NCBI GenBank assembly: GCA_963817515.1
Contig: CAWFPJ010000023.1
Coordinates: 744,001 to 808,000 of the forward strand
DNA from: DATMNI01 sp963817515
Lineage (GTDB): Bacteria; Acidobacteriota; Terriglobia; Bryobacterales; Bryobacteraceae
Length of the DNA stretch: 64,000 nt
Direction of reading: 5' to 3'
The position numbers and the translations under genes were made by a program. Positions 46,496 through 54,898 of this stretch are shown piece after piece. Under the pieces are notes generated by a model. That model was not told where the DNA came from. It saw only the letters and a program-made list of their open reading frames with translations, and made no database searches. Numbering within the stretch: the stretch's first letter is position 1; the number at the start of each line of letters is the position of its first letter.

Positions 46496-48238
46496 CTACC
46501 GCGGCGTCGCCGTGCGGTCGAACGCGACCTTGCCGCCCACGATCGTATAGACCACATCGGCAGACATGATCTCGTCTTCCGGAATGGTCATGATGTCGCG
46601 CGAAAGCACCGTGATGTCGGCCAGTTTGCCGGGCTCAAGCGATCCCTTCACCTTTTCCTCGAACGCGGCAAACGCATTATTCGCGGTATAGGAACGAAGC
46701 GCCTGCTCGCGGCTCATGCGCTGGTCGGGGAAGAAGACGGTGCCGTCCTTCAGCTTGCGACTGACTGAGGCATAGAACGAAGCCAACGGGCTGACATCCT
46801 CCACCGGCGCGTCGGTTCCATTGCCCACCACCGCGCCCGACTGCATGAGCTTTTGCCAGACGTAAGCGCCTTCTTCGGCGCGCTGGGGCCCCAGCCGCAG
46901 CAGCACGTACGGCGCGTCGGAAGTACAGTGAACGCCCTGCATGGCGGCGATCACACCCAACTGGCCGAAACGCGGAATGTCGGCGGCGCTCAAGTGCTGC
47001 GCATGCTCGATGCGCCAGCGGAGATCCTGCTTGTCGGGATGCGCCTTGAAGGTCTCTTCGAAAATATTCAAAGTTTCGCGGTTGGCCCGGTCGCCGATGG
47101 CGTGCACGCAAAGTTGATAGCCGTGTTGTATGGCGAGTTCGGCGGTCTTGCGGATGTCGGCCGGGTCGTCCGTATTCAGACCGCTGCTGTCGGGCTTGTC
47201 GGTGTACGGCGCCAGCAGCCAGGCGCCGCGCGAACCGAGAGCGCCGTCGATGGCGCGCTTGACCGCACGAACCGTCAGGAAATTTCCGCCCGCGCCAAGC
47301 ATGCGATAGGCGTCCATTTTGGCGGCCAGTTCCTGGTTCGACGTCCGCGCCATCATCCAGATACGCAGTTTGAGCTCGTGCTTTTCGGCCATGCTTTTCA
47401 GCATGTCGATGGTGTCAAACGGCGAGCCGGCGTCTTCAAAGGTCGTGATGCCTTTGGAGATGGATTCGTCCATCGCCAGGTCGATAGCCTTCCGCTTCTC
47501 AGCCAGGCGTTCCGCTGGTGTTCGCCTGGCTTCCCACTGCGAGCGCGCGACGCTTACCAGGCCCGCGGCCCGTTCGCGCAGCAGGCCGGTGGGTTCGCCC
47601 TTGGCATCTTTGAGGATTTCGCCGCCCGCCGGATTGGGGGTCTTGGCGGTGATGCCGGCCGCTGCCATGGCCTTGCCGTTGACGAACGCGGCGTGGCCGC
47701 TGGCGTGGGTCAGGAGCACCGGATTGTTGGGCGAAACCTGGTCGAGCGAAGCGTGCTCCGGAAAGCCTTCAACATTGGGTTCCGGCGCATGCTCCCACTT
47801 GGACTGGTGCCAGCCGCGGCCGATGATCCACTCTCCGGGCCTGGCCTGTTTGGCGGCGCGCGCCACTTGCGCCACAATGTCGTCCCAGGTGCGGGCCTCG
47901 CGCAAATCCAGGCCCATGCGGAACTCGCCCACGCCGGTGAAATGGCCGTGGCCTTCAATGAAGCCGGGGATCGCGAGCATGCCATGCAGGTCGATGATTC
48001 GGGTGCCCCGCCCTATCTGCTTGCGAATATCATTGTCGCTGGCGACCGCAACAATCTTACCGCCGCGAACCGCGATAGCCTGCGCCACAGGCGCCGACTG
48101 GTTCATGGTGACGATCTTTCCGTTGCGCAGAACCAGGTCGGCGGGTTGAGCGAACGCCGCCGCTGCCAGAGCGAAATAGGCTACCAACAAATGTGCGCAC
48201 ATCGCCACGTGCAGCACCTCCATAAAGTCCGGGCGCAC
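46496..48238 (-). CDS. Amidohydrolase family 3 protein (YtcJ-like), exported
   Basis: A ~580-residue metal-dependent hydrolase. A signal-peptide-like segment (HLLVAYFALAAAAFAQ) leads to LVLRNGKIVTMN, and the metal-binding HxH appears in IPGFIEGHGHF. Further motifs are GEWIIGRGWHQSKWE, FLTVRAVKRAIDGALGSRGAWLL, CVHAIGDRANRETL and RWRIEHAQHLSAADIPRFGQLG, the order of the YtcJ-type N-substituted formamide deformylase family (Amidohydro_3). The C-terminal part has NGTDAPVEDVSPLASFYASV and EPGKLADITVLSRDIM. The substrate is unknown. The Met at residue 14 (start of the hydrophobic run) could be the true start. It converges with galE, 16 bases apart. Confidence 0.88.
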   Translation of the reverse strand: MRPDFMEVLHVAMCAHLLVAYFALAAAAFAQPADLVLRNGKIVTMNQSAPVAQAIAVRGGKIVAVASDNDIRKQIGRGTRIIDLHGMLAIPGFIEGHGHFTGVGEFRMGLDLREARTWDDIVAQVARAAKQARPGEWIIGRGWHQSKWEHAPEPNVEGFPEHASLDQVSPNNPVLLTHASGHAAFVNGKAMAAAGITAKTPNPAGGEILKDAKGEPTGLLRERAAGLVSVARSQWEARRTPAERLAEKRKAIDLAMDESISKGITTFEDAGSPFDTIDMLKSMAEKHELKLRIWMMARTSNQELAAKMDAYRMLGAGGNFLTVRAVKRAIDGALGSRGAWLLAPYTDKPDSSGLNTDDPADIRKTAELAIQHGYQLCVHAIGDRANRETLNIFEETFKAHPDKQDLRWRIEHAQHLSAADIPRFGQLGVIAAMQGVHCTSDAPYVLLRLGPQRAEEGAYVWQKLMQSGAVVGNGTDAPVEDVSPLASFYASVSRKLKDGTVFFPDQRMSREQALRSYTANNAFAAFEEKVKGSLEPGKLADITVLSRDIMTIPEDEIMSADVVYTIVGGKVAFDRTATPR

Positions 48239-48270
48239 GGCACGCCGAACCTGCTATCGCGCATAGCGGG

Positions 48271-49404
48271 TTACTTCGCCGGTTTCAGCGCCAGCACCGC
48301 GTAAGCCGTAGCCGCGTCACTCATGAAGCGTCCCACGTCCGAAGACAAGTCGCGCTGCTTATTCAGTGAATAGGCCAGCCAGCGGCCTTCCGTCTTTTGC
48401 TGATTCTGCACCAGCCACTCCAGCCCGCGCTTCACCTGCGCCTGGTCGCGCCCCACGCCGGCCTGCTGCAGCGCGAACGTAACCACGGCAGTGGCGTAAC
48501 CGTCGCTCTTTGTCTCAAGCGCCGTACCATCGTGCCGCTTCCACGCTCCCACGAACGCAGACAGGCTGAAGCCCCCGTCCGGCTGCTGTTTGCCCAGCGC
48601 TTCATCGACGATGGACTTCTGCTGCGCGGGAGTCAGGAGCCCGGGCAATTTTGTGGAGGCCCACAGCAAAACCACGCGATCGATCAGAATCTGCGATTCG
48701 CGCTCGCGCACCAGATACTCACGCAACAACTTCAACCGGTCCTGGATTTCGGGGGACGAGCTATAGTCGCCGGCTGCTGTACCAATGGCGATAGCAGCCA
48801 GCGTGTTTCCATAATATTGCGAATCGCCTTCCCACGGCGCGTTATGAAATTGCAGCCACTGCCACGCGCCCCTGGCTTCTCCGGTCTTCACTTGCTCGGC
48901 CCACATATTGTCGAGCGCAAGCCGCGCATCGGGGCTCAACTTTCCTGCGGGCGCATCGTAAGATACCAGGATCAGGGCGTTGAAAATAGACTCGGTACCG
49001 CGCGATTCGGCCGTCTTCGGCACTCCCCGCGTCTCATCGGGGTAGAACGGCGCGACCTCCTTCCACAGCCGGACGCGCTTGGTGACGTTGTCCAGAAGCC
49101 TGCGTTCGGTTGGCGACGGCCCCTGTTCCCCGAGAGCGGAGCGCAGCGCGGGCCGGCCTACGGCATAGGGCGCCACAGTGTGACAGGAGACGCAAAACGT
49201 TTCATGGTCGCGGGCCGCCGACGGCCACGTCATCCACCATGCCAGCCGCCCATCCAGGTACCCGGCGGCCGCCTTGGCGTTCCAGGCCTGGGAGTCTATA
49301 GCGGAATCGGCAGCGGCAGACGGCTGGTCCGCGGCCGGCAACATCGCAGCCAGGCAGGCGGCCACGATACATATCGATAGTGGGTGGCGCATCTGTTCAA
49401 TCAT
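48271..49404 (-). CDS. Alpha/alpha-toroid (squalene cyclase-like) protein with a CxxCH heme motif
   Basis: A 377-residue exported protein; ATG at 49404, or at 49392 for a shorter signal peptide (LSICIVAACLAAMLPAA). A cytochrome-c-type motif CVSCH is at residues 71-75 in DHETFCVSCHTVAPYA. The rest has QW-like repeats of terpenoid-cyclase/prenyltransferase toroids: LGKQQPDGGFSLSAF, DGYATAVVTFALQQAG, RGLEWLVQNQQKTEGRW, ATAYAVLALKP. The catalytic DxDD of true squalene-hopene cyclases is not seen, so it is not an SHC. Similar heme-tagged toroid proteins occur in Acidobacteria and Planctomycetes, with unknown role. It may be co-transcribed with the downstream amidohydrolase. Confidence 0.8.
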   Translation of the reverse strand: MIEQMRHPLSICIVAACLAAMLPAADQPSAAADSAIDSQAWNAKAAAGYLDGRLAWWMTWPSAARDHETFCVSCHTVAPYAVGRPALRSALGEQGPSPTERRLLDNVTKRVRLWKEVAPFYPDETRGVPKTAESRGTESIFNALILVSYDAPAGKLSPDARLALDNMWAEQVKTGEARGAWQWLQFHNAPWEGDSQYYGNTLAAIAIGTAAGDYSSSPEIQDRLKLLREYLVRERESQILIDRVVLLWASTKLPGLLTPAQQKSIVDEALGKQQPDGGFSLSAFVGAWKRHDGTALETKSDGYATAVVTFALQQAGVGRDQAQVKRGLEWLVQNQQKTEGRWLAYSLNKQRDLSSDVGRFMSDAATAYAVLALKPAK

Positions 49405-49422
49405 ACGACCTCATAATCCTGA

Positions 49423-50358
49423 TTATCGTGATGCGGTGTGCTCGCGCGCGCGGCTGTGCTCGCCGATCAGGTCCGCATATACTTCCATCAGCCCGCGCAG
49501 GTCCGCAATGTCCTTGGCCGAGCAGTTGGTCAGGGGCGGCCGCACCGGTCCCGCGGGCATGCCCAGAATCTCCATGGCCGCCTTCATGGCGGAAACCTCG
49601 TACCCCTTGGCTCGTTCGCGAATGGCATACAGCGGATGCACGTATTTACGCATCAGGCGGTCCAGCCGTTCGAAGTCACGGGCCAGCCCCGCCTCCGCCA
49701 GTTCCAGCGAGAGCCGCGGCGCAATATTCGAAATGCTCGAAGTATAGGCCTGGACCCCCACCGAAAAATAGGCCGGCACGCAGTCGTCGCCAAGCCCTCC
49801 CAACCAGGCCAACCGGTCGCCCAACGAATGCATGATGCGCTGGTATTTCCGGGCGTCGCCCTGCCCGTCCTTCCAGAACTCCAGCGCCGGCAGGCGGTCG
49901 GCCAGCCGCGACACCATGTCCGCAGTGAACATGGCCCAATCCCGGCTGTACACCATGAGCGGCAATCCCGTGGCAGCGCCAATGGCGCGATAGTATTCGA
50001 TCATGCCGTCAAACGGCGCATTGATATAGTACGGAGGAAGCATCAGGATGCATTCCGCCCCAGCCTTTTCCGCACGCCGCGCCATATCGGCGCCGATGGG
50101 CGCATTGTATCCCGTGCCCGCAACCACCGGCATGCGCCCGGCAGCCGCCTGGACAGTCACGCGCACCACCTGTTCCAATTCATCGGGCGTCAGTGAGTAG
50201 ACTTCACCCGTGCCGCCGGCGGCCACCAGGGCGCAGAATGGATAGCTTGCCATTTCATCTACATTGCGGGCCAGGGCGTCCAGGTCGAGCGAAAGATCCT
50301 GGTGTAAAGGAGTGACGGGGAATCCGAGGACACCCCTCATGCGGTCTCTAAGTGACAT
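49423..50358 (-). CDS. DHDPS-family aldolase, 5-dehydro-4-deoxyglucarate dehydratase-like
   Basis: A 311-residue TIM-barrel protein from the ATG at 50358; the frame is open 16 codons further, but this repeats similar sequence (SLGDRRMSLRDRM) and lacks a better site. It begins RGVLGFPVTPLHQD. The phosphate-like loop GGTGEVYSLT, the catalytic Tyr137 (MVYSRD) and Schiff-base Lys163 (FWKDGQGD) are in place. YSRD with KDGQGD is typical of 5-dehydro-4-deoxyglucarate dehydratases, which turn KDG-type acids into 2-oxoglutarate semialdehyde, rather than DapA. Uronate or aldarate breakdown is the likely role. No pathway partners are adjacent. Confidence 0.82.
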   Translation of the reverse strand: MSLRDRMRGVLGFPVTPLHQDLSLDLDALARNVDEMASYPFCALVAAGGTGEVYSLTPDELEQVVRVTVQAAAGRMPVVAGTGYNAPIGADMARRAEKAGAECILMLPPYYINAPFDGMIEYYRAIGAATGLPLMVYSRDWAMFTADMVSRLADRLPALEFWKDGQGDARKYQRIMHSLGDRLAWLGGLGDDCVPAYFSVGVQAYTSSISNIAPRLSLELAEAGLARDFERLDRLMRKYVHPLYAIRERAKGYEVSAMKAAMEILGMPAGPVRPPLTNCSAKDIADLRGLMEVYADLIGEHSRAREHTASR

Positions 50359-50433
50359 ACGGCGGTCTCCCAGTGACATGCTACCAGTTTGGAGGCAACC
50401 GGTCATACCAGACCGGCCGTGATTCTAACTCGC

Positions 50434-52032
50434 CTAATGCGCCGGCTGATTAATAGTGAAAGCGTACAGGCTGTCGGCCGCCACGGCCAGCAGGTATTGC
50501 TTGCCATCCAGCAAATAAGTGATGGACCCGGCGCTCGGGTTCGCCATCAGGCCCGCATGCCACAGGATCTTACCGGTGGCCGGATGTAGTGCGATCAGAT
50601 TCTGTCCATTGCTGGTGAACAACAATTTGCCCGCGGTGGTCAGCATGTGGGTGACGCCGTTGCCGCTGGGCCAATCGTGCTTCCAGGCGACTTTGCCGGT
50701 CTTGTAGTCGATCGCCAGAAGAGCATCGCCGCTGTTCCCCACCGCGGTATCGAGCCCGCCCCAGCCCTCCGGATGGGGGTCCGTATCGGTCAGGTAGTAC
50801 ATGGCGTACGACCGGTTGCTGCCGACATAGAACAGTCCTGTCTCGGGATCGAAACTCGGCGCCTCCCAGTTAGTCACTCCACCGGTGGCCGGAGAGACCA
50901 GCACGCCGTCGGTAGTAGGGAACTTGGCCGGATCCGCGATCGGCTGGCCCTTGGCGTCGAATCCCTTCGCCCAGTTCAGCGTGTCGACCATAGGGGCGGT
51001 GACGATCTTCTTACCCGTGGCCCGATCCAACACAAAGAAATATCCGTTGCGGCTGGCTTGCGCTACCAGTTTCCGCGGCTGGCCGTCGATCACGCCGTCG
51101 ATCAGCACCGGCGTCTCTACGGCATCCCAATCATGCACGTCATGCGGCGAAGGCTGGAAATACCAGACCATCTTGCCGGTGTCCGGGTTGATCGCCACAA
51201 TCGAGCAGGTGTAGAGATTGTCGCCCTTGCGGCTTTTCTCCGCCATCACCGGGTTGGGGTTGCCGGTGCCCACGATGTACAGGTTCAGCTGCGGATCGTA
51301 AGTACCCGGAATCCAGGCTTGCCCGGTGCCGTGAGCCGACGCGTACTCATCCGGCCAGGTCTCAATTCCCGGCTCTCCCTTGCGCGGCGTGGTCCACCAC
51401 TTCCACTGCAGGGCTCCGGTCTCGGGGTCGCGCGATTGCAGGAAGCCGGGATTGTCCAGGTGATCGCCGCCTATGCCCACCAGTATGTGATTGCCCACCA
51501 CCACCGGCGCCACCGTGGAAGTGTAGTCCAGCTTAGGGTCGGCGATCTGGACCTTCCAGCGTTCCTTGCCTGTTCGCGCGTCCAGGCTGACAAGCTGGCT
51601 GTCGGGCGATTCGAAGTACAGCCAGTTTCCGTACATACCGACGCCGCGATTGCCGATCGTGCTGCCCGTGTTGGGAGGGTACTGATAATGCCACAGCTCG
51701 CGGCCGGTGCGCGCGTCGGCGGCCCAAACATTGTTAGGGGCGGTGAAATACAGGACGCCGTTCACCATCAGCGGAGTCGACTTGATTTGAATGCCGCCGC
51801 GCCCGGCAGAAGTGGTCCCTCCGGAATAACGGGCGGCCCAGGCCAGGGACAAAGCGTGGACGTTCGAGGAATCAATCTGCGTCAGCGGACTGAAGCGCCG
51901 TCCGGAATAATCGCCGTTGTAGGTCGGCCACGCGTCGGTGGGCTGCTTGAGCAAGGTCGCCGGATTGAGGGCCTGTCCGAAAGCGGCCCACACAGGCACA
52001 AACAACGAAAGCAACACGAATCGGAATTTCAT
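50434..52032 (-). CDS. PQQ-dependent dehydrogenase (quinoprotein), periplasmic
   Basis: A 532-residue secreted eight-bladed propeller. Signal peptide FVLLSLFVPVWAAFGQ; then TDAWPTYNGDYSGRRFSPLTQID, the usual quinoprotein alcohol dehydrogenase start. W-motif repeats include WAADARTGRELWHYQY, VSLDARTGKERWKVQI, VAINPDTGKMVWYFQPSPHDVHDWDAVETPVLID, and LLAIDYKTGKVAWKH. The DVHDWD segment supplies the catalytic Asp region near PQQ. No vicinal Cys pair and no fused cytochrome domain are seen. The following gene, 12 bases upstream in transcription order, encodes a diheme c-type cytochrome, the likely electron acceptor. The alcohol or sugar substrate is unknown. Confidence 0.92.
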   Translation of the reverse strand: MKFRFVLLSLFVPVWAAFGQALNPATLLKQPTDAWPTYNGDYSGRRFSPLTQIDSSNVHALSLAWAARYSGGTTSAGRGGIQIKSTPLMVNGVLYFTAPNNVWAADARTGRELWHYQYPPNTGSTIGNRGVGMYGNWLYFESPDSQLVSLDARTGKERWKVQIADPKLDYTSTVAPVVVGNHILVGIGGDHLDNPGFLQSRDPETGALQWKWWTTPRKGEPGIETWPDEYASAHGTGQAWIPGTYDPQLNLYIVGTGNPNPVMAEKSRKGDNLYTCSIVAINPDTGKMVWYFQPSPHDVHDWDAVETPVLIDGVIDGQPRKLVAQASRNGYFFVLDRATGKKIVTAPMVDTLNWAKGFDAKGQPIADPAKFPTTDGVLVSPATGGVTNWEAPSFDPETGLFYVGSNRSYAMYYLTDTDPHPEGWGGLDTAVGNSGDALLAIDYKTGKVAWKHDWPSGNGVTHMLTTAGKLLFTSNGQNLIALHPATGKILWHAGLMANPSAGSITYLLDGKQYLLAVAADSLYAFTINQPAH

Positions 52033-52043
52033 TTTAGTCTGAC

Positions 52044-52934
52044 CTATTTCAGTGAAACCAGGTAAGCGGTAACGTTGTGGATGTCGGCGTCTGTATACTT
52101 CCCAAGCAGGTCGGCATGCGCCTTCAGAGGGTCGTGAACCTCCACTTTGGGGACTGCTCCATCGCGCGCAAACGAATGATACTCGCCCGCGGAATCGCGC
52201 AACGAGACGTTGAAATCATCAATGCGATCGAGGGCGCCTGAGACGGCTTGGCCCGAGGGCGGCGTCACCGTCACCGTAACCACACTCCGGGTAGACGGGG
52301 GGCCGCCGCCTCGCCCGCCCCGGCCGCCACCACCCCGCCCGCCGCGCGGCTGCAGCCATCGTGACTGCAAGGCGAAAGGCTGGTACCGGCTGCCAATGCC
52401 TTGCAGGTCGCCGGTTGCCGAGTGGCAGGTCTTGCAGGTCCCGGTGTTATTGAAATAGGCCTCGCCTTTTTTAGGATCGCCCGTGAGCACGTCCATGAAG
52501 ACATAGGTATTGCGATGGCCGGCCGCATAAGTCTGAACGTGCAGCCATGCCACCAGATCGGCAATCTGCGGCTCGGTCAGATTCAGCTTAGGCATTCCCG
52601 CATCGGGGCGGCCGTCGCGCAGAACCGGGGCAATCAGAATGCCCTTCTCATCATCCAGCACCAGAACCGAACGGACCAGGTCAGGTGCTCCAGCACCGCC
52701 CCTGGCCCCTGCGCCATGGCAACCGCCACAATATGTGACGTAAAGCTTGTCCCCCCGCGCCACGGCCGCGGGATCTTCTTTGGACGCCGCGATGGCCGCA
52801 GCACTAACGCCGCCTTTGTCGTTCGCCCCGCCCGGAGCCGCACCGTGAGATGTTGGTTCCTGGCCGCCCACGTAAACGGCCGCCGTCATAAGCAGCACTA
52901 CAGCGCGCAGAGCAATCCGCTTCAACCGATGCAT
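52044..52934 (-). CDS. Diheme c-type cytochrome with RGG-type linker
   Basis: A 296-residue exported protein; signal peptide LRAVVLLMTAAVYVGG. The first cytochrome c domain has CGGCH at residues 69-73 and Met ligand candidates in RDGRPDAGMPKLNL. The second has CKTCH at 167-171. Residues ~197-212 form a low-complexity stretch of Arg-Gly-Gly units (RGGRGGGGRGGRGGG). A beta-rich C-terminal part follows (VVTVTVTPPSGQAVSGALDR) and ends with a helical cytochrome-like segment YTDADIHNVTAYLVSL. It is the first gene of a pair with the PQQ dehydrogenase and probably carries electrons from it. Confidence 0.9.
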   Translation of the reverse strand: MHRLKRIALRAVVLLMTAAVYVGGQEPTSHGAAPGGANDKGGVSAAAIAASKEDPAAVARGDKLYVTYCGGCHGAGARGGAGAPDLVRSVLVLDDEKGILIAPVLRDGRPDAGMPKLNLTEPQIADLVAWLHVQTYAAGHRNTYVFMDVLTGDPKKGEAYFNNTGTCKTCHSATGDLQGIGSRYQPFALQSRWLQPRGGRGGGGRGGRGGGPPSTRSVVTVTVTPPSGQAVSGALDRIDDFNVSLRDSAGEYHSFARDGAVPKVEVHDPLKAHADLLGKYTDADIHNVTAYLVSLK

Positions 52935-53002
52935 TGTCCCTCAGCAACTCATTCTACAGCGGCGCAGCCCGAATGAGATACTCTCGAGTGAGATACGGAG
53001 AC

Positions 53003-53788
53003 ATGTCAGCGAATCCCATGGCGTTGGTGACCGGTGCCTCCAGCGGGATCGGTGCGACGTTCGCGCGGCAGATCGCCGAAGATGGCTACGGCCTGGTGCT
53101 GGTGGCGCGGCGCACAGACCGCCTGGAAGAATTGGCCGCGGAGTTGCGCGCCAGGCACGGCGTACCGGCGGAAACCATGGCGGCGGACCTCACGCGCGAT
53201 GCCGACGTGGACCGCGTAGCGCAGCGCCTGGCGGACTTCCCCAACCTGGCGCTCTTGGTGAACAACGCGGGCTTCGGCACCAAGGGCTTCTTCTTCGAAG
53301 CCGATGCCGTGCAGCAGGATGCCATGCACCGCCTTCACGTGCTGGCCACCGAGCGGCTCACGCGCGCCGCGCTGCCTGGAATGATTGCGCGCCGCCGGGG
53401 CGGCATCGTCAACGTCGCCTCGATAGCCGGCTTCCTGCAAAGCCCGGGTCACATCAGCTACTTCGCCACCAAGGCCTGGATGATCAGTTTCACCGAGGGT
53501 CTGCATATGGAGTTGAAGGTCCTCGGGTCGCCGGTTGTGGTGCAAGCGCTATGCCCCGGGTATACCTATTCAGAGTTTCACGATGTGATGGGCTCGGACC
53601 GCAAAGAGATTCCCAAGAGCTTGTGGATGCCGGCCGATTTCGTGGTGCGCGAATCGCTGCGGGGGTTAAAGGAAGGCCGGCTGATCGTGATTCCCGGTTG
53701 GCGCTACCGGGCCATAGTGCGTCTGGTGAAACTGCTTCCACGGTCGATTATTGAGTGGGCCGCAACGCGCTCTCGCAAAGAAACCTGA
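53003..53788 (+). CDS. SDR-family oxidoreductase
   Basis: A 261-residue classical SDR from the ATG at 53003, with ACGGAGAC just upstream; the open frame extends 23 codons further but without typical sequence. ALVTGASSGIGATFA is the NAD(P) loop, NNAGFG at residues 88-93, and the catalytic residues are S140, Y153 and K157 (NVASIAGFLQ, ISYFATKAW). ARRTDR after the second strand suggests NADP preference. The C-terminal GWRYRAIVRLVKLLP resembles the membrane-associated SDR group related to DltE/YqjQ-like proteins. The substrate is unknown. It diverges from the cytochrome gene. Confidence 0.9.
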   Translation: MSANPMALVTGASSGIGATFARQIAEDGYGLVLVARRTDRLEELAAELRARHGVPAETMAADLTRDADVDRVAQRLADFPNLALLVNNAGFGTKGFFFEADAVQQDAMHRLHVLATERLTRAALPGMIARRRGGIVNVASIAGFLQSPGHISYFATKAWMISFTEGLHMELKVLGSPVVVQALCPGYTYSEFHDVMGSDRKEIPKSLWMPADFVVRESLRGLKEGRLIVIPGWRYRAIVRLVKLLPRSIIEWAATRSRKET

Positions 53789-53809
53789 GCTACCATTTCC
53801 GCCCATCGA

Positions 53810-54898
53810 TCAACGACCCAGCGCCGCCCCGATCCTCCGCAGGCCCTCGCCAAACATCTCCGTATTCACCCCCATCCCGACGCGGAAATGTCCGTTCATC
53901 CCGAAAAATCTGCCCGGCACCGCGGAAGTCTCAAACTCCGTCCTCAACCGCGCCAGAAACTCGCCGGCATCTCCCTGGTTCATGCTCCGCGTACCGCCCA
54001 GCCGCATAAAGCACGTCGTACCAAAACCCGTCCGCACCGCCGAAATTCCCGTCTCCCGATCCAGAAACTCATTCAGCAGCACGCGGTCCGTCTCCACCAC
54101 CCGCCGCCACTTCTCCCGAATCCTGTCCAACTGTTGAAACGCCGCCGCGCTCAGTAATTCCCCCGGATACACCGGCGTCGCCGCCAGCAGGTTGTTCATC
54201 TGCCACATGGCGCGCGCCAGGTCCGGCTGCGCCAGAATCCATCCGCACCTGAGCCCGCTCAGCCCGTAAACTTTCGTGAGGCTGCTGGTCACCACGAACT
54301 CCGGACCCAAATGCGCCGAAGTCCGCGGCGTGTCCTCATACACCGCGTCCAGATAGACTTCGTCCACCAGCACCCGCGCCCCCACGCTGCGCGCCAGGTC
54401 CCCCACCTCGCGCAAAACAACCTCGGGCGTCAGCACGCTCGAAGGGTTATGCAGATTCGTCACTACAATCAGTTTCGTTTTCGGCGTGATCGCGCGCCTC
54501 ACCTCCGCAGGGTCTACCGCGTATCCGGTTGCCTCGGTTCGCGCGAACGCTTTCACGTGCGCGCCCACGCACCGCGCCGCATCCACCAGCAAGCCGTACG
54601 TGGGGTGTTCCATCAACACTTCATCGCCCGCATCCAGCATCGTGGCAAACACCAGGTAGTTCGCCATCGAAGTCCCAGCCGCTGTCACCACGCAGTCCAC
54701 GTCCACCCCGTGCCGGTCCGCGATGGCCTGCTTCAGCGGCGCATACCCGTAGCTGTTGTCGCCGTTGATCTCCAACTCCTCCAGCCGATATCCCAACTCG
54801 CGCAGCGGAAACGGCCCCACCCCGCTGGTCGCCAGGTTGTACCGGGCCCTGCTCGCGGTCTTGGCCCAATGCATGTAGTCGGAATGCGCGTGTCTCAT
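53810..54898 (-). CDS. PLP-dependent aminotransferase class I/II
   Basis: A 362-residue fold-type I enzyme. It begins RHAHSDYMHWAKTASRARYNLATSGVG; the PLP region has VTAAGTSMANYLVFAT, the substrate/PLP loop LIVVTNLHNPSSVLTPEV (NLHNP), and VDEVYLDAVYED. The Schiff-base Lys is K209 in SSLTKVYGLSGLRCGW. The C-terminal Arg expected to bind a carboxylate is in GHFRVGMGV. This is an aspartate-aminotransferase-like or MalY/AlaC-like enzyme. Its start overlaps the stop of an amino-acid permease (54895-54898), so the pair probably takes up and transaminates an amino acid. Confidence 0.9.
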   Translation of the reverse strand: MRHAHSDYMHWAKTASRARYNLATSGVGPFPLRELGYRLEELEINGDNSYGYAPLKQAIADRHGVDVDCVVTAAGTSMANYLVFATMLDAGDEVLMEHPTYGLLVDAARCVGAHVKAFARTEATGYAVDPAEVRRAITPKTKLIVVTNLHNPSSVLTPEVVLREVGDLARSVGARVLVDEVYLDAVYEDTPRTSAHLGPEFVVTSSLTKVYGLSGLRCGWILAQPDLARAMWQMNNLLAATPVYPGELLSAAAFQQLDRIREKWRRVVETDRVLLNEFLDRETGISAVRTGFGTTCFMRLGGTRSMNQGDAGEFLARLRTEFETSAVPGRFFGMNGHFRVGMGVNTEMFGEGLRRIGAALGR

